From Apis mellifera (lineage: Eukaryota > Arthropoda > Insecta > Hymenoptera > Apidae), in NCBI RefSeq assembly GCF_003254395.2, contig NC_037644.1, positions 6,319,001 through 6,383,000 on the forward strand: 64,000 bases of DNA, read 5' to 3'. A model generated the notes under the pieces. The model saw nothing but the letters and a program-made list of their open reading frames with translations. It did not search any database and was not told the origin of the DNA. Shown here piece by piece: positions 53,299-64,000 of the stretch. The first letter of the stretch is position 1; every line of letters starts with the position of its first letter. The position numbers were made by a program, and so were the translations under genes.

Positions 53299-53332
53299 AA
53301 TTCAAATCTTACGTTAATTTTGGGGCATCCTA
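53299..53332 (-). repeat. Right terminal inverted repeat of the DD41D element
   Basis: Read on the minus strand it starts TAGGATGCCCCAAAATTAAC. TA follows it at 53333-53334. Confidence 0.88.
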
Positions 53333-53334
53333 TA

Positions 53335-54784
53335 ATACATCTAAATACGTTGTATTTACGTTGTAATTTAAGTATGTTGTATGTAAACATCACTAAGAAA
53401 CATTGTGAGGATAACAAAATATACAAATAATAGAATGTTCGTATATTAGGATATTCGGATAATAGGAATACGGATACAGGAATCTCTACTGTATATATAT
53501 GTATATATAACATATATTATATGTAAATACGTACTATACAATATTAAAATTAAAGCACCATTATGAAAATAATTGAATATACATTTATATAATTGTAATT
53601 CTTTGAATAAAAACTAATATTATATTTCATAAAATATTTATGTATTTGTTATAATAATATAATAATGTAAATATTTATAAACTATTTAATTAGTTAGTTT
53701 TTTGGTCAATTTGTTATTGTTTATCTAAAAAAACAATTTATATATAAGCTCATACTAAGACTTTTTCTTAATTAATAATCGATAATTTTTTCAATTTTTA
53801 TTCATATCATAACTTATTTAGAATAAGTTAATTTTATTTAATATTTAATATTTTATATTAAATATTTAATATTTAATATTTAATATTTAATATTTAATTA
53901 AGGAAATAATATAAATATCAGAAAAAAATATGTAATATTTTAAAATTAATTTAAAATATATATATATTTTATCTCGCTTATATAAAATATAAAAAATATA
54001 TATTTGTATAAAAATTCAAACTAATAAGTAAAAATAAATAAGAATATATATATATATAATTAATAAATATTTGATCATAATGTAATTGAAAATATATACC
54101 TGTAATTGAAAATATATTATTTAAACTCATAAAAAATTGTTATATATAAATACAGAGTCAAATATAAACAAAATATTATAACAATAAAAAATAAATAGTA
54201 AACTAAAAAAAATATGAATTGCATTATAATGATTTATAAATGGTTTATAATTCATATGTAAATGAATAAATGATTGGTAATTATCAAATATTTTTTCAGC
54301 ATTTGTTTATATTTTAAATTCATCATCGTAATGTATCGTCATAGATGATTAATCATTTTTTTAAATATCATTGCAAACAATCAAAAAGACTTTACAAAAT
54401 ATACAAAATATATAAATATTAATATATATATTCGAAAAACATCTTTAGAAAATCAACTTTATAGGCTAAACAAATATAAACAAATACAAAAATATCAATT
54501 GAAGATTATGTATTAAAATTATAAATAATTTAAATTTGTATTATATAAAGCGAAACGGCATTAACAGAGATGACAGAGAGAATTATTTTTATTTTTATTT
54601 CTATTTCCGGTTTACTTTGATTATATAATGTAAATTTTAATTGCTTATAATTTAATATCTAAGATTGATATTTTTGTATATCAATTTTCATGTTTGTTTT
54701 CATTCTTAAAATTAATTTTTTTATTATAACATATTCCTTTTCATATAATTTATTAGCACATTGTAAACAAATAATAAAAAAGCG
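53335..54784. other. A+T-rich stretch
   Basis: Contains the AATATTT heptamer repeat at 53861-53895 and nothing else I can name. The 78-codon minus frame at 53277-53513 straddles the transposon end and is chance. Confidence 0.6.
53861..53895. repeat. AATATTT heptamer, five perfect copies
   Basis: Five tandem AATATTT units with degenerate units on the left. Confidence 0.9.
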
Positions 54785-55560
54785 AAGATTATGTTACAAA
54801 TTTTCATGCATGAAATTAAAATCCAATAAAATATAATTAAATATTGCGCAAAAAGAGTTTTTTATTGTTTAACTGAATAATTATTATAGCGATTAATTGA
54901 ATAATGTTTGAAGAATCATCCATGTTATGAAATTATAAAATTGTTTATTATATTATGAATCTTGAATAAGTTTAATAATGATTGAGTCTAATTACTTTTA
55001 TGGTTGATTAACAATTATTTCCACAGTTTCTAAATGATATGATTGACTTCTGGTTTCTCACTTAAGCAATTAATTGCAATCTGACTGATTTCTGATCTAA
55101 TGATTAAATGATATAATAATATCTGATATTAATTGAATATATTCTGAACAAATTCCATATCTTTCAAAGATGGATTTTTTGGAAACCTCTTTTTCTTTCA
55201 GTTATTATTTTGATAAAAATTAAGAGAAGATGAAAACAATGGATTGCATTGGAAGACAGTTTCGAAAGACCATAGTGGAGTCGCATCGCAATGCATTGGA
55301 ATTAGAATGCTCTGGTGATTGATTGAAAAGCATTTGGCAAGTTTAACTTATAAAATGTCATCACTATTGTATCTTAATTTATATAATAAATAATAAGTAT
55401 TAAGGAACAAAATGAGAAAATTATATTTTTGTAATTGTATATTTGTAAATTATTGATAAAATCTAAATTGGAAATTTAAATTGTTGAAAATGTTAAAATT
55501 ATTAAAAAGTGAAATTCAAATTATTTTGACCGTTATATATTATATTAGAAATGTCATAGT
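54785..55560 (+). repeat. Dispersed repeat R2, copy 5 (plus orientation)
   Basis: Anchors in order: ATATTGCGCAAAAAGAG at 54841, TTATGAAATTATAAAATTG at 54928, the TCTGACTGATTTCTGATC region near 55080, TTTTGGAAACC near 55167, GTTTAACTTATAAAATGTC at 55341, and GTAAATTATTGATAAAATC then GTTGAAAATGTTAAAATTA at 55446-55500. The segment 55230-55330 (AGTGGAGTCGCATCGCAATGC) keeps the highest G+C of any R2 copy. Confidence 0.6.
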
Positions 55561-56871
55561 TCTTGTACAATAATACAAAAGAAATTAATTTAAAATGATC
55601 TGAATCATTATAAAAGCTATCGCTTCACAATAGAATAGCAAATGTTCAAGTTACATTAGAAACTTTTAAGAAAACTTAAAGCATAAAATTGATTAATGAT
55701 AAAATATGATATTTCGTTTCTAATTTCATTTCATCGGAATTGTTCGTTACTTAATACATAGCTGATTTATTGAAGTACAAGCTTATAATTAAATATCTCT
55801 ATATTTTATTCTAACATAATTAAGTTGTTCTTATACGAAAATGAAATAGTATTTCATTAAGAATTATTCATTCGAGAAATTGATTAGACAAAAAAAATTT
55901 TTTGAAATACTTAAGTACTTGTACTTAACTAAAAGAGCTGTCTCTTTGAAAAAAGTGAAGATGTTACGAAACAAATGTTATTGAAATTAATGACTTTAAC
56001 TTAATGCTATAGAATAAACTTTCTTCATTTTTCATATGGTCCTTAATTAAAATTAAAAATTTTCTTCTTTTTAAAAAGCGATTGTAAGATTAATTTGATT
56101 TTATATAAAATATAAATTATTCACATTATCTTTTAAAAAATGATTAATATTATTTTTTAATAATAAAGGATAATTTGAAAAAATAAAATGAATCATAAAA
56201 ATAGCTAATAATTTTTATAAAATATAATTAATCATTTTTTTTTAAATTAAAATTTATTCTTTTTAAACTTGCACAATTATAATATTTTAAAGAAATAAAG
56301 AAATGATATTTTCTTTAAAATGTTTTTTTTTTAGATAATATATGAATAACTGAAATAAAATTGAAATATTATTTAAATATCATAATATTATTTATTGTAA
56401 TTAGCTATTTGTTTTATTAACATTTGAAAATTATCCGAAAATTAATTATTTCATTCATAAATTTTCTTAAAATTTTTTCATGGTTCATTTTTATTTTATA
56501 AAAATTAATAATAAAATATTTAAATTATTTATTAAAATTGCAATATATTTGAAAAATATACAGTTTTCTAATTAGAAGAGTTTTAAAGTAATGTAAAAAA
56601 TTTTCTTCATTAATTATTATCACAAAATATTTATAAATTTTAATCGTTATACAAATTTTAATCATGAAGTATATAATAATATAAGTTGATGATTATATAA
56701 AAGCGATTAGTTATTAATATACCAAGTTATCTATTTATCTTTTAATTTGGAAAAATATTATCAATTTCTTTCAAATAGAAAAAAAAATAATTCTTCATAA
56801 AAGAAAAAGAAAACATTTATTCACTATTTTCTTTATATACATATAAAAATACATATATAATACATACATAA

Positions 56872-56903
<32 letters not shown>

Positions 56904-58379
56904 AATAAAGAGTATAATATTATAAATTAATACTCTAATTTAATTATTCTAATTACTTTAAATATATTAATATTTGTATTATTTATAGATTTTCATAATA
57001 TATTAAAATATTCGATATAATTAGTACTATACATATACTATATATAGTATATTATACTACTTATATAAAGTATTATAGTAGTATATTATATATAATATAG
57101 TATAGTATAAATAGTATAATATAGTATAGTACTAGTACTATATTATACTACTTATATAAAGTAAATATTTACTTTAACATCAATATAAGTAGTTTATATT
57201 CATTTAAAAATATTTCTATATATATATAATATATATATATATATATTATATACATATACATATATATATATCCATTAAAAAGTAGTATAGTATATATTTA
57301 CAATAAATTTCAATTTAATTTTATATTTTATAATATATTTCTATTACATTGATATATTTCTGTATTAAATTAATATATTAAAATCTATGGAATTAATTAT
57401 TCATAATTATAAATAAATGAATAATACAATAAATAAAATTTTATATCAAATAAAAAAAAATTAGAAAAACTGAGATTATACAGATAGCTACATATGTTTT
57501 TTTTATAATATAATTTTTTTATAATTAATATAATTAATAATATAATAAGTTTAGAAATTCTTTATTTTCAAATATTTTATATAAAAAAAATGATAAATAC
57601 TTTTATTGAAATTATAAATAAATTCAATAATAATTCATATTATATATAAATATTATTTTATATTTTTTTTTATATTCCTTTTTATATCGTTTTTATATTT
57701 TACTCTGTATTAAAGAATTAAGCCTAAGCTTTTATTCAAAATTGAATGCTTATGTTAATACGTCAAAGAAATATAATTTTAAGACATTATTTTGTCAGAT
57801 AAAAAAAGACATTAATATATTATTTCAAGCTAATTAATAACTTAATTATAATTCTTTTTTTTTTAATTTTTGTAAAATAGATATATGAATAAATAAAGTT
57901 TTATGAAATTAGCGATTGAGATTAAGACCTGTTACAAAATAAGCATGTATGTATGTATAAATAATAATGTAATAATAAGTAAGTAATCATGTATGTATAA
58001 TATGAAAAAACGTGTTCTAATAATTATTAAATTTAATTATTAAATTATTTTCGTGTATATTCTCGAGAATTAAAGTCAAACTTTGAATAAGAAAAAATTC
58101 TTCCAAATAACATATTTTAAGATCATTGAAATTAATTTGGAGATAACTTCTATACAATTTTATAAATTTAAGATATAAAATATTTTTATTTGTAATTAAT
58201 ATAATTATATATTTGAAATATCTTAAATAATTAAAGTAAATATTTAAATATTCTAATACAAAAGTTATTTGTATGTTATAAATAAATAATGTAGTAAAAC
58301 GATAAAACGATAAAAATCAGAATAAAAAACTAAATAAAAATAAAACTTGCTCGAATGATATTTCCAATGTTAAATAGTA
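55561..58379. other. A+T desert with palindrome-rich TA/GTA repeats
   Basis: A+T-rich. (TA)n runs lie near 56871-56895 and 57220-57270, and a repeat block is at 57049-57163 (listed separately). No coding signal. Confidence 0.6.
57049..57163. repeat. Repeated ATTATACTACTTATATAAAG block with palindromes
   Basis: An identical 24-base segment occurs at 57049-57072 and 57140-57163. The DNA between them is made of AGTATA/TATACT words and the palindrome AGTACTAGTACT, so several overlapping hairpins are possible. Confidence 0.8.
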
Positions 58380-58570
58380 AGATGCAATGAAATTTCCGGA
58401 GAATTATAGTATTATAGGAAATAGAGTTGAAGTACGCGCGAAACAAGTAATCCGCACAATTCTTCCATGAAAATTTTGAATCAATACGCATGGCTTAAGC
58501 AAACTCGACAATGAGCGCTTAGGATTCGAAACGCACTCTATTGACCTAGTAATTCTTTCGTATAGTTATA
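58380..58570. other. G+C-richer CpG-containing island
   Basis: About 190 bases with many CpG (GTACGCGCGAAAC, ATCCGCAC, GAGCGCTTAGGATTCG). The + frame from ATG 58388 is 27 codons (MKFPENYSIIGNRVEVRAKQ near the start) with a TAA nine bases upstream. The minus strand has an ATG-less frame of about 56 codons. The TTCGAATCC on the minus strand resembles a tRNA T-loop, but no arm pairs around it, so no tRNA is called. Exon, promoter or repeat relic all remain possible. Confidence 0.35.
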
Positions 58571-61500
58571 TATAAGATGTTAATATATTTATGAAACATT
58601 TTTGGAAAATCGATTTCAGAAATTAAAACAAATACAAAAATTGATAAACTAAAAATTGGTTAATTAAGGTTTACTTATTATAATACTTATTATAATATAA
58701 ATTACAAGCAAATGATGTTAAACGAAACAAGAGTGAGACGATGATAAAAAAAAGTATCTCACTTTATTCCTAATACAAATTTGAATAATCAATTGTTTAT
58801 AATAAACTTTAATCGACATTTTTATATAATTTTTGTTTTAATCTCTGAAATTAAAAAGCTCTTCAAAAATGGCTATGAATATATTAATATTTTGAATTAA
58901 ACTAATTAATATCTTATTTTTTAAATTTCTTTAAGATTAGACCTTAAACTATTTCTCTAAACTATGTAGAAGTTTTTCGTTTCATTTGTTTGCGATGAGT
59001 GATAAAAGTAATAATTTTCTTTATTTTATTAATTTGTCGTATGAATAAATAAGAAAAAAAAGCATAAGTCTCAATATTAAAAATTATTATAGTGTTCTTA
59101 TTTAAATGCATAATTGAATGTTCGAGCATACACTTTTTTATTATTATTTAAATAATTACATTTTCTTATGTTATAAACTTTACATTTCTTTCTTTTTCTT
59201 TATTAATTATTTAAATTTATATAAAAAATATTTAAATTTTTATAAAATATAATTATAATTATTATTATAATATATATATAATTATATTATTATATAATTA
59301 TAATAAATAATTATAATTATAATAATATATTTATGTAATATTAAATAATTTCATTCATTATCATTTAAATTAATAGATTATATTATTAAAAAATAGATAA
59401 ATAATAAAATTGCTATTGTTTAATTAATTTTTTAATTCTTTTTTTTTCGTTTTTTTATTCTTTTTAACTAATTCATTATTTAAATATGTTATTCCTCTAT
59501 AATAAATAATATAATAGTAATAATAAATAGATTTCTATAATAAATAGTATATAATTCTACTCAATTCTAAAGTTATTTGATTAATTTAGTTTTCTTCTTC
59601 AAATAGAGAACATTGCCTCACTATATAGTCAATATTAACATGTATTTTATGACCACATCGGATCGCTTATCAATTCTATTCAGTGAATTTATAAAGATTA
59701 CAAGTGAATTTTATAGTAAAAATTACAGTTGTGTTTCTATATTTCAATATATTAATTATTGTTTCACATCTTTATTTTTATCTGTATTATTATTATTATT
59801 TATATTAATATTAGCTATGTGAATATCGGTTTTTACTATTATTTTATTTTATTTAATAATCAAAACATAGTAATATCAAAGTTAATAATATTTATATGGA
59901 AGTTATTTTATCAGAAAATTTTTATGTCATCAAATCTTTATGTTTTCTATAGATAAATTTAAATAAATTAAACAAAATATAATATATTAAAAATTTATAA
60001 AAATTTCTACTAAAAATATATAATTATTTATACAATATGATATTTCATAATTATAAACTTTAAGATCAAACAACAAAGATTAAAATTATCTTTTTTTATC
60101 ATCATGATTTATTCAATTTGCTTTTTCCTTTTTTTAAGCACTTTTAAGATGATTTGGAATTAAAGCAATAATTCATTTTTTGAATAATATTAAATAGATT
60201 AATCTCACACATAAAATTTCTTCATAAATTATGATTTTAAATCTAAATGAGGAAAGTTAGAATTTTAGAATATCATAAAATTTAAATTTGATTTTTATTT
60301 TATTATATATATCTCAATCATTGAATTCTATCTAAAAAATATTATGTCATTTTACAAATATAGGCAAATCTTGAAACATAGTGCATGTATAATTGAAATA
60401 TCGGTATACCTATAATTTATATTAGATTTTGATTGTTATCAATCGTTAATGATAATAATAATCGTTAATGATACAATAATAAGTCATACTTGATTCTTTA
60501 AATTTATTATGTATAATTTCAGAAATTTGTGAATCATTCACTTTAAAATTATTTTGAAAGAATATTTCAATATATTAAGCAAACTACTTAAAATATCATT
60601 ATGACTTATTAAATTTTTTCCTCAATATTAAATTTAATATTTATCACAATAAGCTTATTATAATCGTTATCTAAAATATACATATAGATATAGATACATA
60701 TAAATATACATATAAATGTATAGACAGACATATAGAAATTGAGTTATCTTATTCTGTTTTGTTTTTTTTAAAACTTCAATTATTTATAATTTAATTAATC
60801 AAAATTTTTGTTATAAATTTATGTTTAAGTTAATCTTTAGAATCAATTTTCCGAAAATCGATTCTATTTCAAATATATTATACTCATCATAATATATTTA
60901 AATAATAAAAATATATCAAAGATTAAAATAGTATTACAAACAAAATAATATTAAAAACATAATAAATTTCACAAAAAAATATTTCATATGTAATTTAAAA
61001 AATTAAAGAATTTAAAAAAAAAATTGAATCTGAATAAATTACGATTTTAATATCTTTTAACCCTATTTATTTTTTTTTATAACATCATGACTATGATATT
61101 TTTATAACATGTATTGAATAATAATTTATATTTTACAAAAAATTACAAAATACTTATAGAAAACTATTCTAACTATTATAGTTTATTTTGACTGTTATAC
61201 TTTATTCTGACAAAAAAATCACAACCTATGATGAAATAGCTATTAAGCATAAATAAAGAGCTAAATATTTAAGAGCTATAGCTAAATAATGTATTGTAAT
61301 GTTACTTTAACCATAAGAATATTACGAATGACTAATAGAAGCGAAAAACGTGAATTTAACCATAAGAGTATTAAGAATAATAACATAATTTATATATATT
61401 ATTATATATTTACTTATTTTAAATAAAAATTACACTTCTATAATTTTTATTATAATTGCATGTCTAATATTACGTTATATCTTTTTAATTAAAAATATAT

Positions 61501-62539
61501 AAATTATAAATTTTTTAAATGTTATATTTATATGTATTTTTTAATACGATACATAATATTCAAAATATTCAATAAGATTCAATATTTTTTTAATTCTTCA
61601 TTATGAATTTCGATTATTATTATTTATTTCTTAGGAATAATAATTTTCAATTATTTTCAATAGTTACTTTTTTCTATTTTGATTATTTTTTTACTTTTCT
61701 TATTTTTATACTTTTCTTTTATCATTATTTATTATAATATTTTCGTAAACATAAAGAATATTTAGATGATAATTATAATTATCATATATAATTATAATTA
61801 TATATATCACATTATAATATTTACATGAACATAAATAATATAAGAAATATAATAAAAGAAAATAATATTATTATATCTATTATATAGTTTATGTATCTGT
61901 GATATTTCAAATGAATCTATAGATTTATATGATGGTAAATTATAATTATAATATCAATATAAATGACAATCAATTTTCTTCCACAATTATATACATATGT
62001 ATATAATAAAATATAATATAATATAATATAATATAATATAATATAAATAATGTATAAATATATAATATGTATTATAATATATTATATATGTAAATATTTT
62101 AATTATTTTTTTTCTGTTATTTAGTCGATAAAATTGATAAAAGAACTTACAAAAAAAATCATAAATTAGATAAAAAAAAAATTATGAAACTTTAATGCTA
62201 AACTTATTTATTTAATCTAATATTTAACTAATATATTTAACTAATCTATTTAATCTATAAAGTAAATAATATGATATTATATAATATTATATGATTATAT
62301 GATATTATTATATAATATACATTTTTTTAATTATATGTAATCTGTATAGTATTATATACAATTTTTTTTATTCTCAAAATTCATTATAAATAATTAGTCC
62401 TTAAAAATTTTATTAAAATCTATAGTAGACTATTATTTGACTATTTGAATTATTTCATATGATATACATAATATAATAAATTTCTATATTTTAAATGTTA
62501 TTATGTAAAGATTTATAAACGATAATTCATAATAGTAAT
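58571..62539. other. A+T desert
   Basis: A+T-rich with no gene I can support. The 69- and 65-codon frames at 59613-59822 and 59759-59956 overlap in different frames, are hydrophobic and very rich in Ile, Leu and Phe, and show no motif. An AATAT pentamer tract lies at 62011-62045. Confidence 0.6.
62011..62045. repeat. AATAT pentamer, about seven copies
   Basis: Perfect 5-base periodicity over about 35 bases. Confidence 0.85.
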
Positions 62540-62780
62540 ATAGGATGTTAATAAATGTAGGACACCTTTGGAGAGTGGATTCTAGATATCAAAACGATGA
62601 AAGAAATTGATATACATATATATCCGATGAAGCTTAATTAAAGAGTTATAAGCATTTTAAGTTTGTATTAGATAGAGCGAGACGGCGAAAGAGCGAGAAT
62701 GCTCAGCTGGATGCGCGGCAATACCGTATTGCAATGTCGTTGCGTAGCAGAACTCCTTAATGACAATAAATATACTGATA
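62540..62780. other. G+C-richer island, possible repeat or exon relic
   Basis: The left half (GGACACCTTTGGAGAGTGG) and right half (GAGCGAGACGGCGAAAGAGC) differ sharply from the surroundings. One + frame is open for 46 codons from just after a TAA near 62631 to TAA near 62759, including LDRARRRKSENAQLDARQY. There is no start signal. The 15-base palindrome GCAATACCGTATTGC lies at 62718-62732. It looks to me like the end of an old mobile element or a short exon. I cannot name it. Confidence 0.35.
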
Positions 62781-63404
62781 TTTTTTTTATACAATTGATT
62801 ATTTCAAATAAATTTTGGTATAATGTAATATAATATACGTATTATGTAACTTAATATTTAACAAAATCTTACCTGGAATAAGTTGTAATAAATTACAAAA
62901 TCCATAAATTATTTTATGATACAAACATATTATTTAAATCCATAGTTGAATTGTTGTTTGACATTCAATCTGCCTATTTACCGAAATACATAGGAGTAAA
63001 TCAACACACACTCCCATAAGATTTCAGATTAGAAAGGTTGAATGTATTTTTTTACACATAAATTTGCTTATCCTCATATATACAAGAAAGTCACTAATGA
63101 TACTTGATTCAATTTGAAATTCATAAACCAATTGAAGTATCGGTGATTGAAAAACTTTCGTTTCTATTTCACTTAAATTTAATATTTTTTTATTTCGATA
63201 TAAAATTATTAAACAAAAAAGTTAAAATTTAATACTTATATTTTAATATAATGCCACTATCTTATAAATAAAAAATAAACCTATAAAACTAAAAAAATCA
63301 TATAACATTACATTTTTCATTTTCACATTACTATTACATATTAAACTTTTTTTATTCATTATTCATATTAATTTCTTTAAATAAAATTATTTCGATTATT
63401 ATTT
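62781..63404. other. A+T-rich stretch
   Basis: Slightly more complex at 62960-63150. No gene seen. Confidence 0.55.
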
Positions 63405-63570
63405 ATTATATAATTTAAGTTTATATGAAAATTATTTAATTAAAACTTTATTTTAAAGAAATATTGAAATATGTATTATTTCATCAAATTATATAATTTA
63501 AGTTTATATGAAAATTATTTAATTAAAACTTTATTTTAAAGAAATATTGAAATATGTATTATTTCATCAA
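63405..63570. repeat. Exact 83-bp tandem duplication
   Basis: Units 63405-63487 and 63488-63570 are identical over all 83 bases, beginning ATTATATAATTTAAGTTTAT. The lack of any difference means the duplication is recent, or is an assembly artefact. Confidence 0.95.
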
Positions 63571-64000
63571 ATTCTGAACTGATTCCACGATTCGACAATG
63601 TGTTACTGAAATAACATTGTTAACAATTGAATGCGTTAAAAAGAAATTTAAAATTTGATAGAAAGAAAAAAAGATAGAAATATACAAAATCGAATGTTAT
63701 GTTTGTGTGTTTTAAGTATAAAAATACGAAAACCTAGATCAATCTTTCCCGTTACTAAGTATTGCTTTGTTCTGTTCGTTCGTAACGTTCAGATAATGTA
63801 TATTAGAAATAAAAATGTGAAAATAAAATTAGTGAATTTGTAATATTCATTCAAGCATATATAAAAAAAAACAATTTTAAATGTTAATTTTACTTCCATA
63901 AAATAATATTTCTTTAAAAGAAAATTGTTACAAATATAATTTCATATAATATTTAATATTTTTTTTATATAAATCACAAAGTTTTATAAAAAAAATTTAA
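63571..64000. other. Window end: weak island then A+T-rich sequence
   Basis: A 62-codon + frame at 63655-63843 lies in mildly G+C-richer sequence (TCCCGTTACTAAG, TTCGTTCGTAACGTTC). It is Lys/Arg/Ile-rich and shows no motif, so I do not call it a gene. Confidence 0.4.

Larger units (their letters stand above)
52426..53332 (+). mobile_element. Tc1/mariner-superfamily element with DD41D spacing (907 bp, defective)
   Basis: TA dinucleotides flank it at 52424-52425 and 53333-53334. The terminal inverted repeats (52426-52459 and 53299-53332) match at 29 of 34 positions, with a common core CCCAAAATTAACG. These termini are unrelated to those of the mariner copies. The internal sequence encodes a DDE transposase relic with a truncated N-terminal part: the short start MERYTIQQRAIDY is followed almost at once by the first catalytic block, so roughly a third of the gene has been deleted near 52576-52600. 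It is non-autonomous and inactive. Confidence 0.88.

Noticed and set aside
58530..58555. TTCGAATCC-like T-loop on the minus strand, considered as tRNA
   Set aside because: Flanking bases do not form a T-arm and no acceptor or anticodon arm is found.

Overview
The window is well over four-fifths A+T by eye. It is eukaryotic nuclear DNA: there are no bacterial-style genes, and it holds long A+T tracts, many microsatellites, decayed Tc1/mariner-type transposons and a few short G+C-richer islands. The very low G+C content and a mariner with the terminal motif TTGGGTTGGCAACTAAGTAA suggest an insect, most likely a bee or other hymenopteran. That assignment is inference from general knowledge, not a database match. 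I found no intact protein-coding gene, and no convincing tRNA, rRNA or CRISPR array.

Layout. 0-6 kb: mostly A+T-rich, with three short candidate exons on the + strand (525-652, 3528-3600, 5184-5311). Each has plausible splice sites and their reading phases are mutually compatible. A (GA)27 microsatellite lies beside the first. 6-23 kb: an A+T desert with (TA)n and (AATA)n microsatellites and two weak islands (12.15-12.42 and 14.88-15.10 kb). 22.46-22.59 kb: a (TA)n array ending in a 52-bp perfect palindrome. 23.2-28.1 kb: a cluster of old repeats, comprising a diverged direct-repeat pair (R1, about 2.07 kb apart) and two copies of a dispersed family (R2). More R2 copies lie at 43.2-43.6, 45.7-46.3 and 54.8-55.6 kb.

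Mobile elements. A mariner deletion derivative occurs twice, at 31840-32272 (- strand) and 41165-42095 (+ strand). Both copies have matching inverted repeats and TA flanks. They share the same internal deletion, so they look like members of one non-autonomous subfamily moved by a transposase encoded elsewhere. A different Tc1/mariner-superfamily element with a DD41D spacing lies at 52426-53332, also between TA dinucleotides and with its own inverted repeats. A still older Tc1-like transposase scrap lies at 39164-39270. All four transposase relics are dead, through frameshifts, stops or lost catalytic residues.

Other structure. A 51-unit pentamer array (33581-33835) mixes GTAAC and GTAAT in a pattern suggesting CpG decay and higher-order duplication. 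There is a perfect 23-bp-arm hairpin at 37840-37888 and an exact 83-bp tandem duplication at 63405-63570. Islands of higher G+C content at 34.64-34.96, 40.08-40.38, 58.38-58.57 and 62.54-62.78 kb stand out from the background but carry no recognisable gene. The window reads as a gene desert or large-intron region. I did not find a new multi-gene system in it.
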